7,505 bases of DNA from Gammaproteobacteria bacterium. GTDB taxonomy: Bacteria > Pseudomonadota > Gammaproteobacteria > SZUA-229. The notes under the pieces are model-generated. The model saw only the letters and a program-made list of their open reading frames with translations, did not search any database and was not told where the DNA came from. Positions 1 through 5,005 of this stretch are shown here, in pieces. The stretch is taken from assembly GCA_029287815.1 (NCBI GenBank), contig JARFQK010000241.1, forward strand, positions 1 through 7,505, written 5' to 3'. Made by a program: the position numbers and the translations under genes. Within the stretch, counting starts at the first letter, position 1. Each line of letters starts with the position of its first letter.

Positions 1-6
1 TTTTGT

Positions 7-83
7 TGGCGCGCCTGGCGCGATTTGAACGCGCGACCTTCGGCTTCGGAGGCCGACACTCTATCCAGCTGAGCTACAGGCGC
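7..83 (-). tRNA. tRNA-Arg (anticodon CCG)
   Basis: Read on the minus strand this folds as a complete 77-nt tRNA. The acceptor stem pairs GCGCCTG (83-77) with CAGGCGC (17-11), followed by discriminator G and an encoded CCA (9-7). The D-arm contains the usual AGCTCAGCTGGATAGAG. The anticodon stem TCGGC/GCCGA encloses the loop CTCCGAA, placing anticodon CCG at 49-47, which reads the arginine codon CGG. The T-arm GCGCG/CGCGC with loop TTCAAAT is intact. No clear promoter can be named in the short upstream stretch. The gene end lies only 6 bp from the window edge, so its terminator or any downstream tRNA is not visible. Confidence 0.97.
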
Positions 84-192
84 AATATTGTGAGGCCGCT
101 TCATCTATCAGTTCGCGAGTAACGTCCCTGTCGGGCCTCCAGCTCGGCGTCCTGCCTCGCGTTCGTGGCTCCTATCCCGCCACTCACCCCCA

Positions 193-225
193 GGCTTCGG
201 AGGCCGACACTCTATCCAGCTGAGC
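193..225 (-). repeat. 33-bp exact copy of the middle of tRNA-Arg
   Basis: Positions 193-225 are identical to 42-74 of the adjacent tRNA-Arg gene, in the same orientation and offset by 151 bp. The block covers the D-arm, the 5' anticodon stem, the anticodon loop and most of the 3' anticodon stem. Identity stops abruptly on both sides, so acceptor and T arms are missing and no functional tRNA can form. It could be the relic of a second tRNA-Arg copy or a scar of recombination at the tRNA. It is unlike a typical integrase attachment repeat, which usually reaches one end of the tRNA gene so that the gene stays whole. Confidence 0.8.
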
Positions 226-330
226 GCCTAACCCGATAGCTATCAGTAACCGGCTGACAGGTACTTTTTGACGGATGTGGAAGCTTAAGGTTTATTGGCC
301 CCTTAATCAAATCTGCGGGATGTATTGGTT

Positions 331-410
331 CCCGCGTAGGAGCGGCTTCAGCCGCGAATTTCTCGCGACTGCACGCATGATTCGGCTGAAGCCGCTCCAA
401 TAAACGCGGG
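331..410. repeat. REP-type inverted pair (REPIN-like)
   Basis: Two arms, GGAGCGGCTTCAGCCG (339-354) and its perfect reverse complement (383-398), surround a 28-bp spacer. An outer 6-bp pair, CCCGCG (331-336) and CGCGGG (405-410), extends the stem. The arm sequence matches the REP families widespread in Pseudomonas, Xanthomonas and relatives, which are thought to be dispersed by RAYT-type Y1 transposases. It lies 9 bp past the egtD stop, where its RNA hairpin could also protect or end the egtD transcript. No transposase gene is in the window. Confidence 0.8.
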
Positions 411-419
411 CTATTGGTG

Positions 420-1385
420 TCAAACGGTTCTCAATAACTGCACGCTGAACAGCTTGGATTCATCGGTCCACACCCGTTCTTGATTGAATCCCACCGCTGC
501 AGCGAGTTGGGCAAACTCTTCGACAGTGTATTTATACGAGTTCTCGGTATGGATGGTTTCGCCCGCATCAAAATCAAAGAAGTGATCATCGATTCGAATG
601 CGTTGAGCTACAGTGCTGATCAGGTGCATTTCGATGCGGCCTTGATCCTCGTTATAGAACGCGCTGTGTTCGAACGTCTTCGGGTCAATATCGCTGTCCA
701 GTTCCTGGCGTATACGCGTCAACAGGTTCAGATTGAAATCAGCCGTAATGCCTGCCGCATCGTTGTACGCAGCATTCAGGATATCGACATTTTTCTTCAG
801 ATCGACCCCAATCAACAGCTGACCATTCATGTCCATCATTTGTGCAATTCGCTTCATCAATTCGATCGCGCCGTTTGGGTCAAAGTTGCCGATGCTTGAA
901 CCGGGGAAGAAGGCGACTTTGTGCTCGAAGGCATCGCAATGGGGCATGTCCAGCGTGTGACTGAAATCCACGCAGGCCGCATGCACGTCCAGCCAGGGAT
1001 AATCCGATGCCAGCACCTGGGTTGAGTGGAGCAGAAACTCCTTGGATATGTCGACACCTAGATAACTGGATGGTCGCAATTGTTCCAGAAGCAGGCGGAC
1101 CTTTTTACTCGCGCCGCTGCCGAGTTCGACCAGCAGGCAATCCGGGCCTATGTGTTCGACCAACTCTGCCACGCAGTTACGCAGTATCTCCATCTCGGTG
1201 CGTGTCTGGTAGTATTCGGGGAGTTCGCAAATCGCATCGAAGAGTTCTGATCCGCGGCGGTCATAAAAAAATTTGGGTGGAATGCTCTTGGGTTTGGAGG
1301 CCAGGCCGTCGATCACTTCGCGCCTGAGATCGCCTTTACCGGGGTGTGCGTCATAGAAATTTTTTGCTGCGGGGTTCCGTTTCAT
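420..1385 (-). CDS. egtD: L-histidine N-alpha-methyltransferase (ergothioneine synthesis)
   Basis: EgtD uses three S-adenosylmethionine molecules to trimethylate histidine to hercynine, the first step of ergothioneine synthesis, in the cytoplasm. From Met at 1385 the protein is 321 residues, the length of mycobacterial EgtD. Visible family landmarks are FFYDRRGSELFDAICELPEYY (39-59, given here in part as PKFFYDRRGSELFD), the SAM-binding ELGSGASKK (87-95), FFPGSSIGNFDP (159-170) with Asn167, Tyr207 in AYNDAAG, and TENSYKY (280-286) with Glu281 and Ser283. These align with the known substrate-binding Asn166, Tyr206, Glu282 and Ser284. The reading frame stays open 79 codons further upstream, but that part enters a palindromic repeat and lacks family similarity, so I reject it. 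The start overlaps the stop of a short upstream frame as ATGA and has only a weak ribosome binding site. No egtB partner is adjacent, which is unusual. Confidence 0.92.
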   Translation of the reverse strand: MKRNPAAKNFYDAHPGKGDLRREVIDGLASKPKSIPPKFFYDRRGSELFDAICELPEYYQTRTEMEILRNCVAELVEHIGPDCLLVELGSGASKKVRLLLEQLRPSSYLGVDISKEFLLHSTQVLASDYPWLDVHAACVDFSHTLDMPHCDAFEHKVAFFPGSSIGNFDPNGAIELMKRIAQMMDMNGQLLIGVDLKKNVDILNAAYNDAAGITADFNLNLLTRIRQELDSDIDPKTFEHSAFYNEDQGRIEMHLISTVAQRIRIDDHFFDFDAGETIHTENSYKYTVEEFAQLAAAVGFNQERVWTDESKLFSVQLLRTV

Positions 1386-1596
1386 AGGTTCTTGGTCAAG
1401 CGCATACCTGATATGCCAGCGGCCTTTCGAGTAGATGGAGCGTCGAGAGTGGCAGCGAATGCGATCGGCCGGAGCAACGCAGGAGTCACTCCAAAGAGCG
1501 ACCCGGCCCGACACGAACTTGCCGTTGTACTCACCCGCGGTGCCATTGGATTCTATTTTGATGTTACGCGTGTCGCGCCGGCATAGCAAATGAGAG
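1386..1596. other. Unassigned stretch upstream of egtD, possible gene remnant
   Basis: These 211 bp separate egtD from the palindromic element. On the minus strand two frames are open. One is the in-frame extension of egtD. The other is a 54-codon ORF (ATG at 1546, TGA at 1384-1382) that overlaps the egtD start as ATGA. Neither has a good ribosome binding site or a family I recognise, and the second is rich in A, S, T and R, as chance frames in GC-rich DNA tend to be. The stretch may be the 3' remnant of a gene cut off at the repeat, or simply the egtD leader. I see no convincing promoter. Confidence 0.35.
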
Positions 1597-1661
1597 ATCA
1601 AGGGGTCAGACTCGTTGATCATCGCAGCGCGTCATGATCAACGAGTCTGACCCCTTGATTT
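1597..1661. repeat. 65-bp palindromic element, copy 1
   Basis: Two perfectly complementary 26-bp arms (1597-1622 and 1634-1659) flank an 11-nt loop, CGCAGCGCGTC. The arms begin ATCAAGGGGTCAGACTCG and end in the reverse complement. All 65 bases are identical to 3345-3409. The element ends 4 bp beyond the comM stop, so a comM transcript would end in or read through a very stable hairpin. No T-run follows on either strand, so it is not a classical intrinsic terminator. It may be a miniature element moved in trans by a transposase encoded elsewhere; that is inference. Confidence 0.9.
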
Positions 1662-1665
1662 GAGG

Positions 1666-3180
1666 CTATTGATTCGTGAATCGATCCAGGCTGCGGTACG
1701 AGATCGCTTCCAGGATATGCGCTCGCTCTATTGCGTCGCTGCCATCGATGTCCGCGATCGTACGCGCCAGCTTCAGTATCCTATGGTAGGCGCGGGCTGA
1801 TAGATGCAATTTCTCCATGGCTTTTTCCAGCAGAATTGTCTCATTGAATTTTAGTCGGCAATGTCGCTCGACCTCGGTTGAGCTGAGTTCGGCATTGCTC
1901 TTGCCGGCGCGTTCAAGCTGTGTTTGATAAGCTGCGACCACCCGTTTCCTGATGCTTCTACTGTTTTCGGTTTCTAGGTCGTGCCGGTTCAGTGCGGCGA
2001 CATCGAGCTTCGGTACCTCGATATGAATGTCGATGCGATCGAGCAAAGGCGCAGAAATTCGATTTCGATGCCGCCTCTGCTGCTCGTAAGTGCACTCGCA
2101 CAGATCTCTGCCATCGCAGCTGTAGCCTTGAGGACACGGGTTCATCGCTGCTATAAACTGAAACCTTGATGGAAATTCAGCCTGACAGGCGGCGCGCGAG
2201 ATCGTGATACTACCGGTTTCCAATGGTTCTCTTAGCACATCGAGCACGTCCCGGCGAAATTCTGTGAGTTCATCGAGAAACAGGACGCCGTGGTGGGCCA
2301 GAGAAATTTCACCCGGTGAAGGATTGGAGCCGCCACCGACCAGCGCAACGCCCGAGGCAGTGTGGTGCGGATGACGAAATGGCCGCTGTTTCCAGAGCTT
2401 GATATCAAAGCCATGACGGCTGATCGAATGCACCATCGCGCTTTCCAGTGCTTGTTGTTCTGTCATTGGCGGCAATATCCCAGGCAGCCGGCTGGCCAGC
2501 ATCGATTTGCCGGTGCCGGGAGGGCCGACCATCAACATGTTATGCCGACCCGCTGCGGCGATTTCCAGGGCGCGCCGCGCATGATGCTGACCGCGGACAT
2601 CCGACATGTCAGCCATTGGGCCCTGCTCGTGTTGGTTCGCATCGGAGGCAGACGGCGTGCGCAGCTTACGCTGGTTCTGCAGGTACTGACAGATTTCGAG
2701 CAGGCATGTGGCTGCACGGATGTTTGCCTTGTCGGCTAGCGCGGCTTCTTCAGCATTGCTGCTAGGCAGAACCAGCGTTCGGCCGCTGGCACGGGCGCCA
2801 AGCGCAGCCGGCAGGCTGCCGTTTACCGGGCGCAGCTGTCCGGACAGTGCCAGTTCGCCATGAAATTCATGCGATGCGAGCAAATCGGGCTTGATCTGGC
2901 CGGAGGCGGCGAGAATGCCGAGCGCGATCGGTAGGTCATAACGACCGCCCTGTTTAGGCAGGTCCGCAGGTGCGAGATTCACGGTGACACGTCTCATCGG
3001 AAATTCAAACGCAGAATTCTGAATGGCTGCGCGCACACGGTCCTTGCTTTCGCGCACGACCGTTTCGGGCAGGCCAACGATGGACAGCACAGGCAAACCC
3101 TGGCCTATGTGGACCTCCACGGTGACCTCAGGTGCACTGACCCCTACAAGAGCGCGCGTGAATACGTGTGCCAGGCGCAT
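1666..3180 (-). CDS. comM: ComM/YifB family AAA+ ATPase (Mg-chelatase-like)
   Basis: ComM is a hexameric helicase that drives branch migration during integration of single-stranded DNA in natural transformation, as shown in Vibrio and Acinetobacter. It is also present in species not known to be competent. The 504-residue protein has the usual family length (E. coli YifB is about 506). An N-terminal ChlI/Lon-S5-like domain (about 1-165) contains VGLPETVVRESKDRVRAAI and LAPADLPKQGGRYDLPIAL. The ATPase part has Walker A GPPGTGKS (219-226), the signature PFRHPHHTASGVALVGGG (267-284), Walker B GVLFLDEL (298-305), sensor AMNPCP (345-350) and LLDRIDI (379-385). Cys349, 355, 361 and 363 form a possible zinc knuckle seen in many relatives. 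The C-terminal lid domain (about 430-504) is complete. The ATG has no clear ribosome binding site of its own and sits 9 bp after the stop of a well-initiated leader ORF. Confidence 0.95.
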   Translation of the reverse strand: MRLAHVFTRALVGVSAPEVTVEVHIGQGLPVLSIVGLPETVVRESKDRVRAAIQNSAFEFPMRRVTVNLAPADLPKQGGRYDLPIALGILAASGQIKPDLLASHEFHGELALSGQLRPVNGSLPAALGARASGRTLVLPSSNAEEAALADKANIRAATCLLEICQYLQNQRKLRTPSASDANQHEQGPMADMSDVRGQHHARRALEIAAAGRHNMLMVGPPGTGKSMLASRLPGILPPMTEQQALESAMVHSISRHGFDIKLWKQRPFRHPHHTASGVALVGGGSNPSPGEISLAHHGVLFLDELTEFRRDVLDVLREPLETGSITISRAACQAEFPSRFQFIAAMNPCPQGYSCDGRDLCECTYEQQRRHRNRISAPLLDRIDIHIEVPKLDVAALNRHDLETENSRSIRKRVVAAYQTQLERAGKSNAELSSTEVERHCRLKFNETILLEKAMEKLHLSARAYHRILKLARTIADIDGSDAIERAHILEAISYRSLDRFTNQ

Positions 3181-3189
3181 TGTGCGCAG

Positions 3190-3252
3190 CTAGAAACGGC
3201 GAGCGACCAAGTCCAGGGAAGATAAGGCAAACATCCTGTCGTTGCGCACCAT
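3190..3252 (-). CDS. 20-codon leader ORF upstream of comM
   Basis: A minus-strand ORF (MVRNDRMFALSSLDLVARRF, stop TAG) begins 6 nt after AAGGAG (3264-3259), the best ribosome binding site in the comM region. It ends 9 bp before the comM ATG, which itself lacks one. An in-frame ATG at 3273 would lengthen it by 7 codons but has no binding site. The leader is in the same frame as comM, so only the amber codon at 3192-3190 separates them. It may couple ribosomes onto comM, act as a leader peptide, or be a recently broken N-terminal extension. The family's normal N-terminus starts at the downstream ATG, which favours coupling. The peptide has no recognised function. Confidence 0.4.
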   Translation of the reverse strand: MVRNDRMFALSSLDLVARRF

Positions 3253-3293
3253 AACGTTCTCCTTGTCAGGCATGATCCGTGAATACTTTTGGT

Positions 3294-3323
3294 ATCTTAA
3301 TGAATCGAAAGCGGTAAAGCCAA
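3294..3323 (-). promoter_or_regulatory. Possible sigma-70 promoter of comM
   Basis: On the minus strand TTGGCT (3323-3318) and TAAGAT (3299-3294) are separated by 18 bp and point towards the leader ORF and comM. The match is moderate and the spacing is one base over the optimum. It lies just downstream of palindromic copy 2, consistent with comM having its own promoter after the element separated it from ubiK. Confidence 0.3.
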
Positions 3324-3344
3324 TTTGACTGATTCCAAAAGGGA

Positions 3345-3409
3345 ATCAAGGGGTCAGACTCGTTGATCATCGCAGCGCGTCATGATCAACGAGTCTGACC
3401 CCTTGATTT
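3345..3409. repeat. 65-bp palindromic element, copy 2
   Basis: This is identical over all 65 bp to 1597-1661. Here the arms extend to 27 bp because the flanking A3344 and T3408 also pair. The right arm carries the last codons and TGA stop of ubiK (3386-3408). A separate small inverted repeat, GATTCC/GGAATC (3331-3347), overlaps the left edge. With copy 1 it brackets comM in direct orientation, 1748 bp apart. Confidence 0.9.
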
Positions 3410-3634
3410 CTGGTCCAGCTGTTTTTCGAGTCGGTCGAGCTTTTCACGCGTTCGTTGGAGGACTTCGGTTTGTACGTCAAATTCCTCGCGCGTTACCAAA
3501 TTCATCTTCGACAATGAGTCCTGCAACAGGGCGCGAATATTCGACTCCAGGTCATCCTGTAACTGCCGAATATCATCTGGAAGCAGTGAAGCGATATCGC
3601 TGGTGAGTTTATTTATTGCATCGCGGCTGAACAT
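3386..3634 (-). CDS. ubiK: Ubiquinone biosynthesis accessory factor, UbiK/BMFP family
   Basis: UbiK is a small coiled-coil protein, reported as a trimer binding UbiJ and lipids, that supports aerobic ubiquinone synthesis. The 82-residue product has the family core LVTREEFDVQTEVLQRTREKL (46-66, of which REEFDVQTEVLQRTR is the most diagnostic part), preceded by an amphipathic N-terminal helix and followed by heptad-like leucines. The C-terminus is odd. Residues 77-82 (SRGQTR) and the TGA stop are encoded by the palindromic element, so the original tail has been replaced. E. coli UbiK is about 96 residues. The conserved core is untouched, so function is likely retained. The start at 3634 has a modest CAGGA about 10 nt upstream. 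A TATGAT on the minus strand (3677-3672) may be its -10 box; its -35 region would fall on NtrC box 1. The neighbour order ubiK-comM beside glnK-amtB also occurs in Pseudomonas. Confidence 0.88.
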   Translation of the reverse strand: MFSRDAINKLTSDIASLLPDDIRQLQDDLESNIRALLQDSLSKMNLVTREEFDVQTEVLQRTREKLDRLEKQLDQKSRGQTR

Positions 3635-3689
3635 CTCTGACTGGTCCTGAAAGGCTGTGAGTTAGGTTCACATCATACCCAATCCTGGC

Positions 3690-3704
3690 GCACCTGTTCG
3701 GTGC
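3690..3704. promoter_or_regulatory. NtrC binding site 1 (distal enhancer)
   Basis: GCACC-TGTTC-GGTGC is a perfect match to the NtrC consensus GCACY-N5-GGTGC. Its centre (3697) lies about 139 bp upstream of the transcription start predicted from the sigma-54 promoter, close to the -140 site of E. coli glnAp2. Confidence 0.85.
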
Positions 3705-3721
3705 CGGCCATTTTTCTGCCC

Positions 3722-3736
3722 GCACTATATTGGTGC
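3722..3736. promoter_or_regulatory. NtrC binding site 2 (proximal enhancer)
   Basis: GCACT-ATATT-GGTGC also matches the NtrC consensus at every specified position. Its centre is 32 bp from that of site 1, three helical turns, so two NtrC dimers would sit on the same face of the DNA. It lies about 107 bp upstream of the predicted start, close to the -108 site of glnAp2. Confidence 0.85.
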
Positions 3737-3768
3737 AATGCAATTTATCGTGAATTGCTAATATAGTG
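3723..3768. repeat. Imperfect inverted repeat overlapping NtrC site 2
   Basis: CACTATATT (3723-3731) pairs perfectly with AATATAGTG (3760-3768), and GCAATT (3740-3745) with AATTGC (3753-3758). The two pairs are not concentric, as 8 nt lie between the left arms and 1 nt between the right arms. It may be a second protein operator or chance AT-rich symmetry. No T-run follows, so a terminator for the divergent genes is unlikely. Confidence 0.45.
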
Positions 3769-3809
3769 AAAAAAAACACAAGTAGCTGATAAGAAACAGA
3801 AAAAAAAGT

Positions 3810-3825
3810 TGGCACGATGGCTGCT
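3810..3825 (+). promoter_or_regulatory. Sigma-54 (RpoN) promoter for the torF-glnK1-amtB1 unit
   Basis: TGGCACG-ATGG-CTGCT matches TGGCACG-N4-TTGCW with one change. The invariant GG (3811-3812) and GC (3823-3824) are separated by the required 10 bp. Transcription would start near 3836, giving a leader of about 48 nt before the torF-like ATG. Together with the two upstream NtrC boxes this indicates activation under nitrogen limitation. Confidence 0.85.
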
Positions 3826-3883
3826 TTGGACTTGTTACAGTTTTATGAACTGAACCTGACTGTTAACAACTTGGAGTCAACTA

Positions 3884-4552
3884 ATGACGAAAAAAATTGC
3901 TTTAGCTGCCGCCGTTGCCGCGGCACTGACTAGCGGTGCTGCTTCGGCTGAGCTGACGGCGAACGCTGGAATCTTCTCAAACTATATCTGGCGTGGTGTC
4001 ACCCAGACCAACGACCAGGCTGCTGGCCAGGGTGGTATCGACTGGGGTTTTGGTCCCGGACTGTACCTAGGCACCTGGGTATCCAATGTCGACTTCTCCG
4101 GGCTTGGTGATGGTTATGAAATGGATGTTTATGGCGGTTGGGCAGGGGAAGCGGGGAGCTTTGGCTACGACCTCGGTTTCATCACGTATCAGTACCCCGT
4201 TGACCCGTCAAACTCGAACTTCACTGAATTGTATGCGACTGGCTCAATCGCGGGTTTTACCGCTGGGATATGGTACACAGTGGACAAGGCCAGCGGCCTG
4301 AGTGATCCCAGGGGCGACGATGATGTTTATTTGTTTGGCGCTTACGATTTCACAGCGATGGATATCGATTACAGCCTTTACATCGGTAACTACTCTTTTG
4401 ATGCTGATTCCACCGCGGATTACACCCACTACGGTGCAAGTATCGGCAAGAATGGCTTCTCATTTGCTGTAGACAAGAACGATATCGAAGGCGGTAGTGC
4501 CGACAACGTCCGTTTTACTGTCGGCTATACAGTTGACTTTGAGCTGATGTGA
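3884..4552 (+). CDS. TorF/Gcw_chp family putative porin, outer membrane beta-barrel
   Basis: The 222-residue protein begins with a classical signal peptide (1-22, cleavage after ASA). The mature part of about 200 residues alternates polar and hydrophobic residues in short aromatic-rich strands, as in YIWRGVTQTNDQ and YTHYGASIGKNGFSFAVDK, and ends in a strand-like RFTVGYTVDFELM. The N-terminal NAGIFSNYIWRGVTQT is typical of the Gcw_chp (TIGR02001) family of proteobacterial putative porins. The substrate is unproven. Its place as first gene after the sigma-54 promoter and ahead of glnK1-amtB1 suggests a nitrogen compound or ammonium route across the outer membrane. GGAG (3873-3876) lies 7 nt before the ATG. 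The gap to glnK1 is 84 bp with no terminator-like T-run, so co-transcription is likely. Confidence 0.85.
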   Translation: MTKKIALAAAVAAALTSGAASAELTANAGIFSNYIWRGVTQTNDQAAGQGGIDWGFGPGLYLGTWVSNVDFSGLGDGYEMDVYGGWAGEAGSFGYDLGFITYQYPVDPSNSNFTELYATGSIAGFTAGIWYTVDKASGLSDPRGDDDVYLFGAYDFTAMDIDYSLYIGNYSFDADSTADYTHYGASIGKNGFSFAVDKNDIEGGSADNVRFTVGYTVDFELM

Positions 4553-4590
4553 GTGGAAGGCGATTGATCATTAACCCTTAACCGAATTGG

Positions 4591-4611
4591 TCCGCCCTCA
4601 CCGTGGGCGGG
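4591..4611 (+). other. Intercistronic hairpin between the porin gene and glnK1
   Basis: CCGCCC (4592-4597) and GGGCGG (4605-4610) form a 6-bp GC stem with a 7-nt loop, extendable by a T-G pair. No T-run follows, so it is not a terminator. It could be an RNA processing or stability element setting different levels of porin and GlnK, or chance. Confidence 0.3.
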
Positions 4612-4636
4612 CACATTCCCAGGAGTGCAAGTCAAA

Positions 4637-4975
4637 ATGAAACTGATTACTGCCATTATCAAGCCTTTCAAGCTCGACGATGTTCGTGAGGCCCTGTCCG
4701 AAATTGGTGTACAGGGCATCACCGTGACCGAGGTGAAGGGCTTCGGCCGACAGAAAGGCCATACTGAACTCTATCGTGGCGCGGAATATGTGGTGGATTT
4801 TCTGCCCAAGGTAAAACTGGAAGTCGCTGTTGCTGCTGACATGGCCGACAAGGTCATTGAATCGATTCGTAATTCTGCCAACACCGGCAAGATCGGTGAC
4901 GGCAAGATATTCGTCTCTCCAGTTGAAGATGTTATTCGAATCCGTACCGGCGAAACCGGCGCAGAAGCGCTGTAA
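4637..4975 (+). CDS. glnK: Nitrogen regulatory protein PII, first copy
   Basis: PII trimers sense ATP/ADP and 2-oxoglutarate, are uridylylated by GlnD, and block the cytoplasmic mouth of AmtB when nitrogen is plentiful. The 112-residue product carries the T-loop GFGRQKGHTELYRGAEY (35-51) with uridylylation site Tyr51 and the AmtB-plugging Arg47, Gln39 for 2-oxoglutarate, TGKIGDGKIFV (83-93), and Arg101/Arg103 for nucleotide. I chose the ATG at 4637 because it gives the standard MKLI start and 112 residues, the same as the second copy. A GTG at 4625 would add four residues but overlaps the AGGAG at 4621-4625. Residue 54 is Asp, GlnB-like, but linkage to amtB supports the GlnK name. The gene ends 30 bp before amtB1. 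Confidence 0.95.
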   Translation: MKLITAIIKPFKLDDVREALSEIGVQGITVTEVKGFGRQKGHTELYRGAEYVVDFLPKVKLEVAVAADMADKVIESIRNSANTGKIGDGKIFVSPVEDVIRIRTGETGAEAL

Positions 4976-5005
4976 CCGCCCTAACCGAATCTGGAGGATC
5001 TAATT

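Larger units (their letters stand above)
84..419. other. Gene-free spacer between tRNA-Arg and egtD
   Basis: This 336-bp stretch contains no ORF that looks like a protein gene. A 62-codon minus-strand ORF at 212-400 is made largely of repeat sequence and has no family character. What can be seen is the tRNA fragment copy (193-225), a 10-bp palindrome GATAGCTATC (235-244) and the REP-type inverted pair (331-410). The spacer reads like an accumulation site for small repeats between the convergent ends of neighbouring units. Confidence 0.6.

Noticed and set aside
193..225. Integrase attachment site at the tRNA fragment
   Set aside because: The repeat reaches neither tRNA end, and no integrase or island genes lie between the copies, so I list it only as a repeat.
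480..1586. Plus-strand ORFs opposite egtD
   Set aside because: They are shadows of a clearly conserved minus-strand gene and show no family features.
1386..1622. An N-terminal extension of EgtD by 79 residues
   Set aside because: The extension begins inside the palindromic repeat and lacks family similarity. The internal ATG at 1385 gives exactly the standard 321 residues.
1597..1661. Palindromic element as a CRISPR repeat or intrinsic terminator
   Set aside because: There are only two copies 1.7 kb apart with no spacers, and no T-run follows the hairpin on either strand.
1981..2765. Plus-strand ORFs opposite comM
   Set aside because: ComM motifs occupy the minus strand throughout, and these frames look like low-complexity antisense translations.
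3382..3606. Plus-strand ORF starting MINESDPLIS
   Set aside because: Its start is repeat-derived and the rest is antisense to ubiK. The same peptide arises at the other repeat copy purely from the palindrome.
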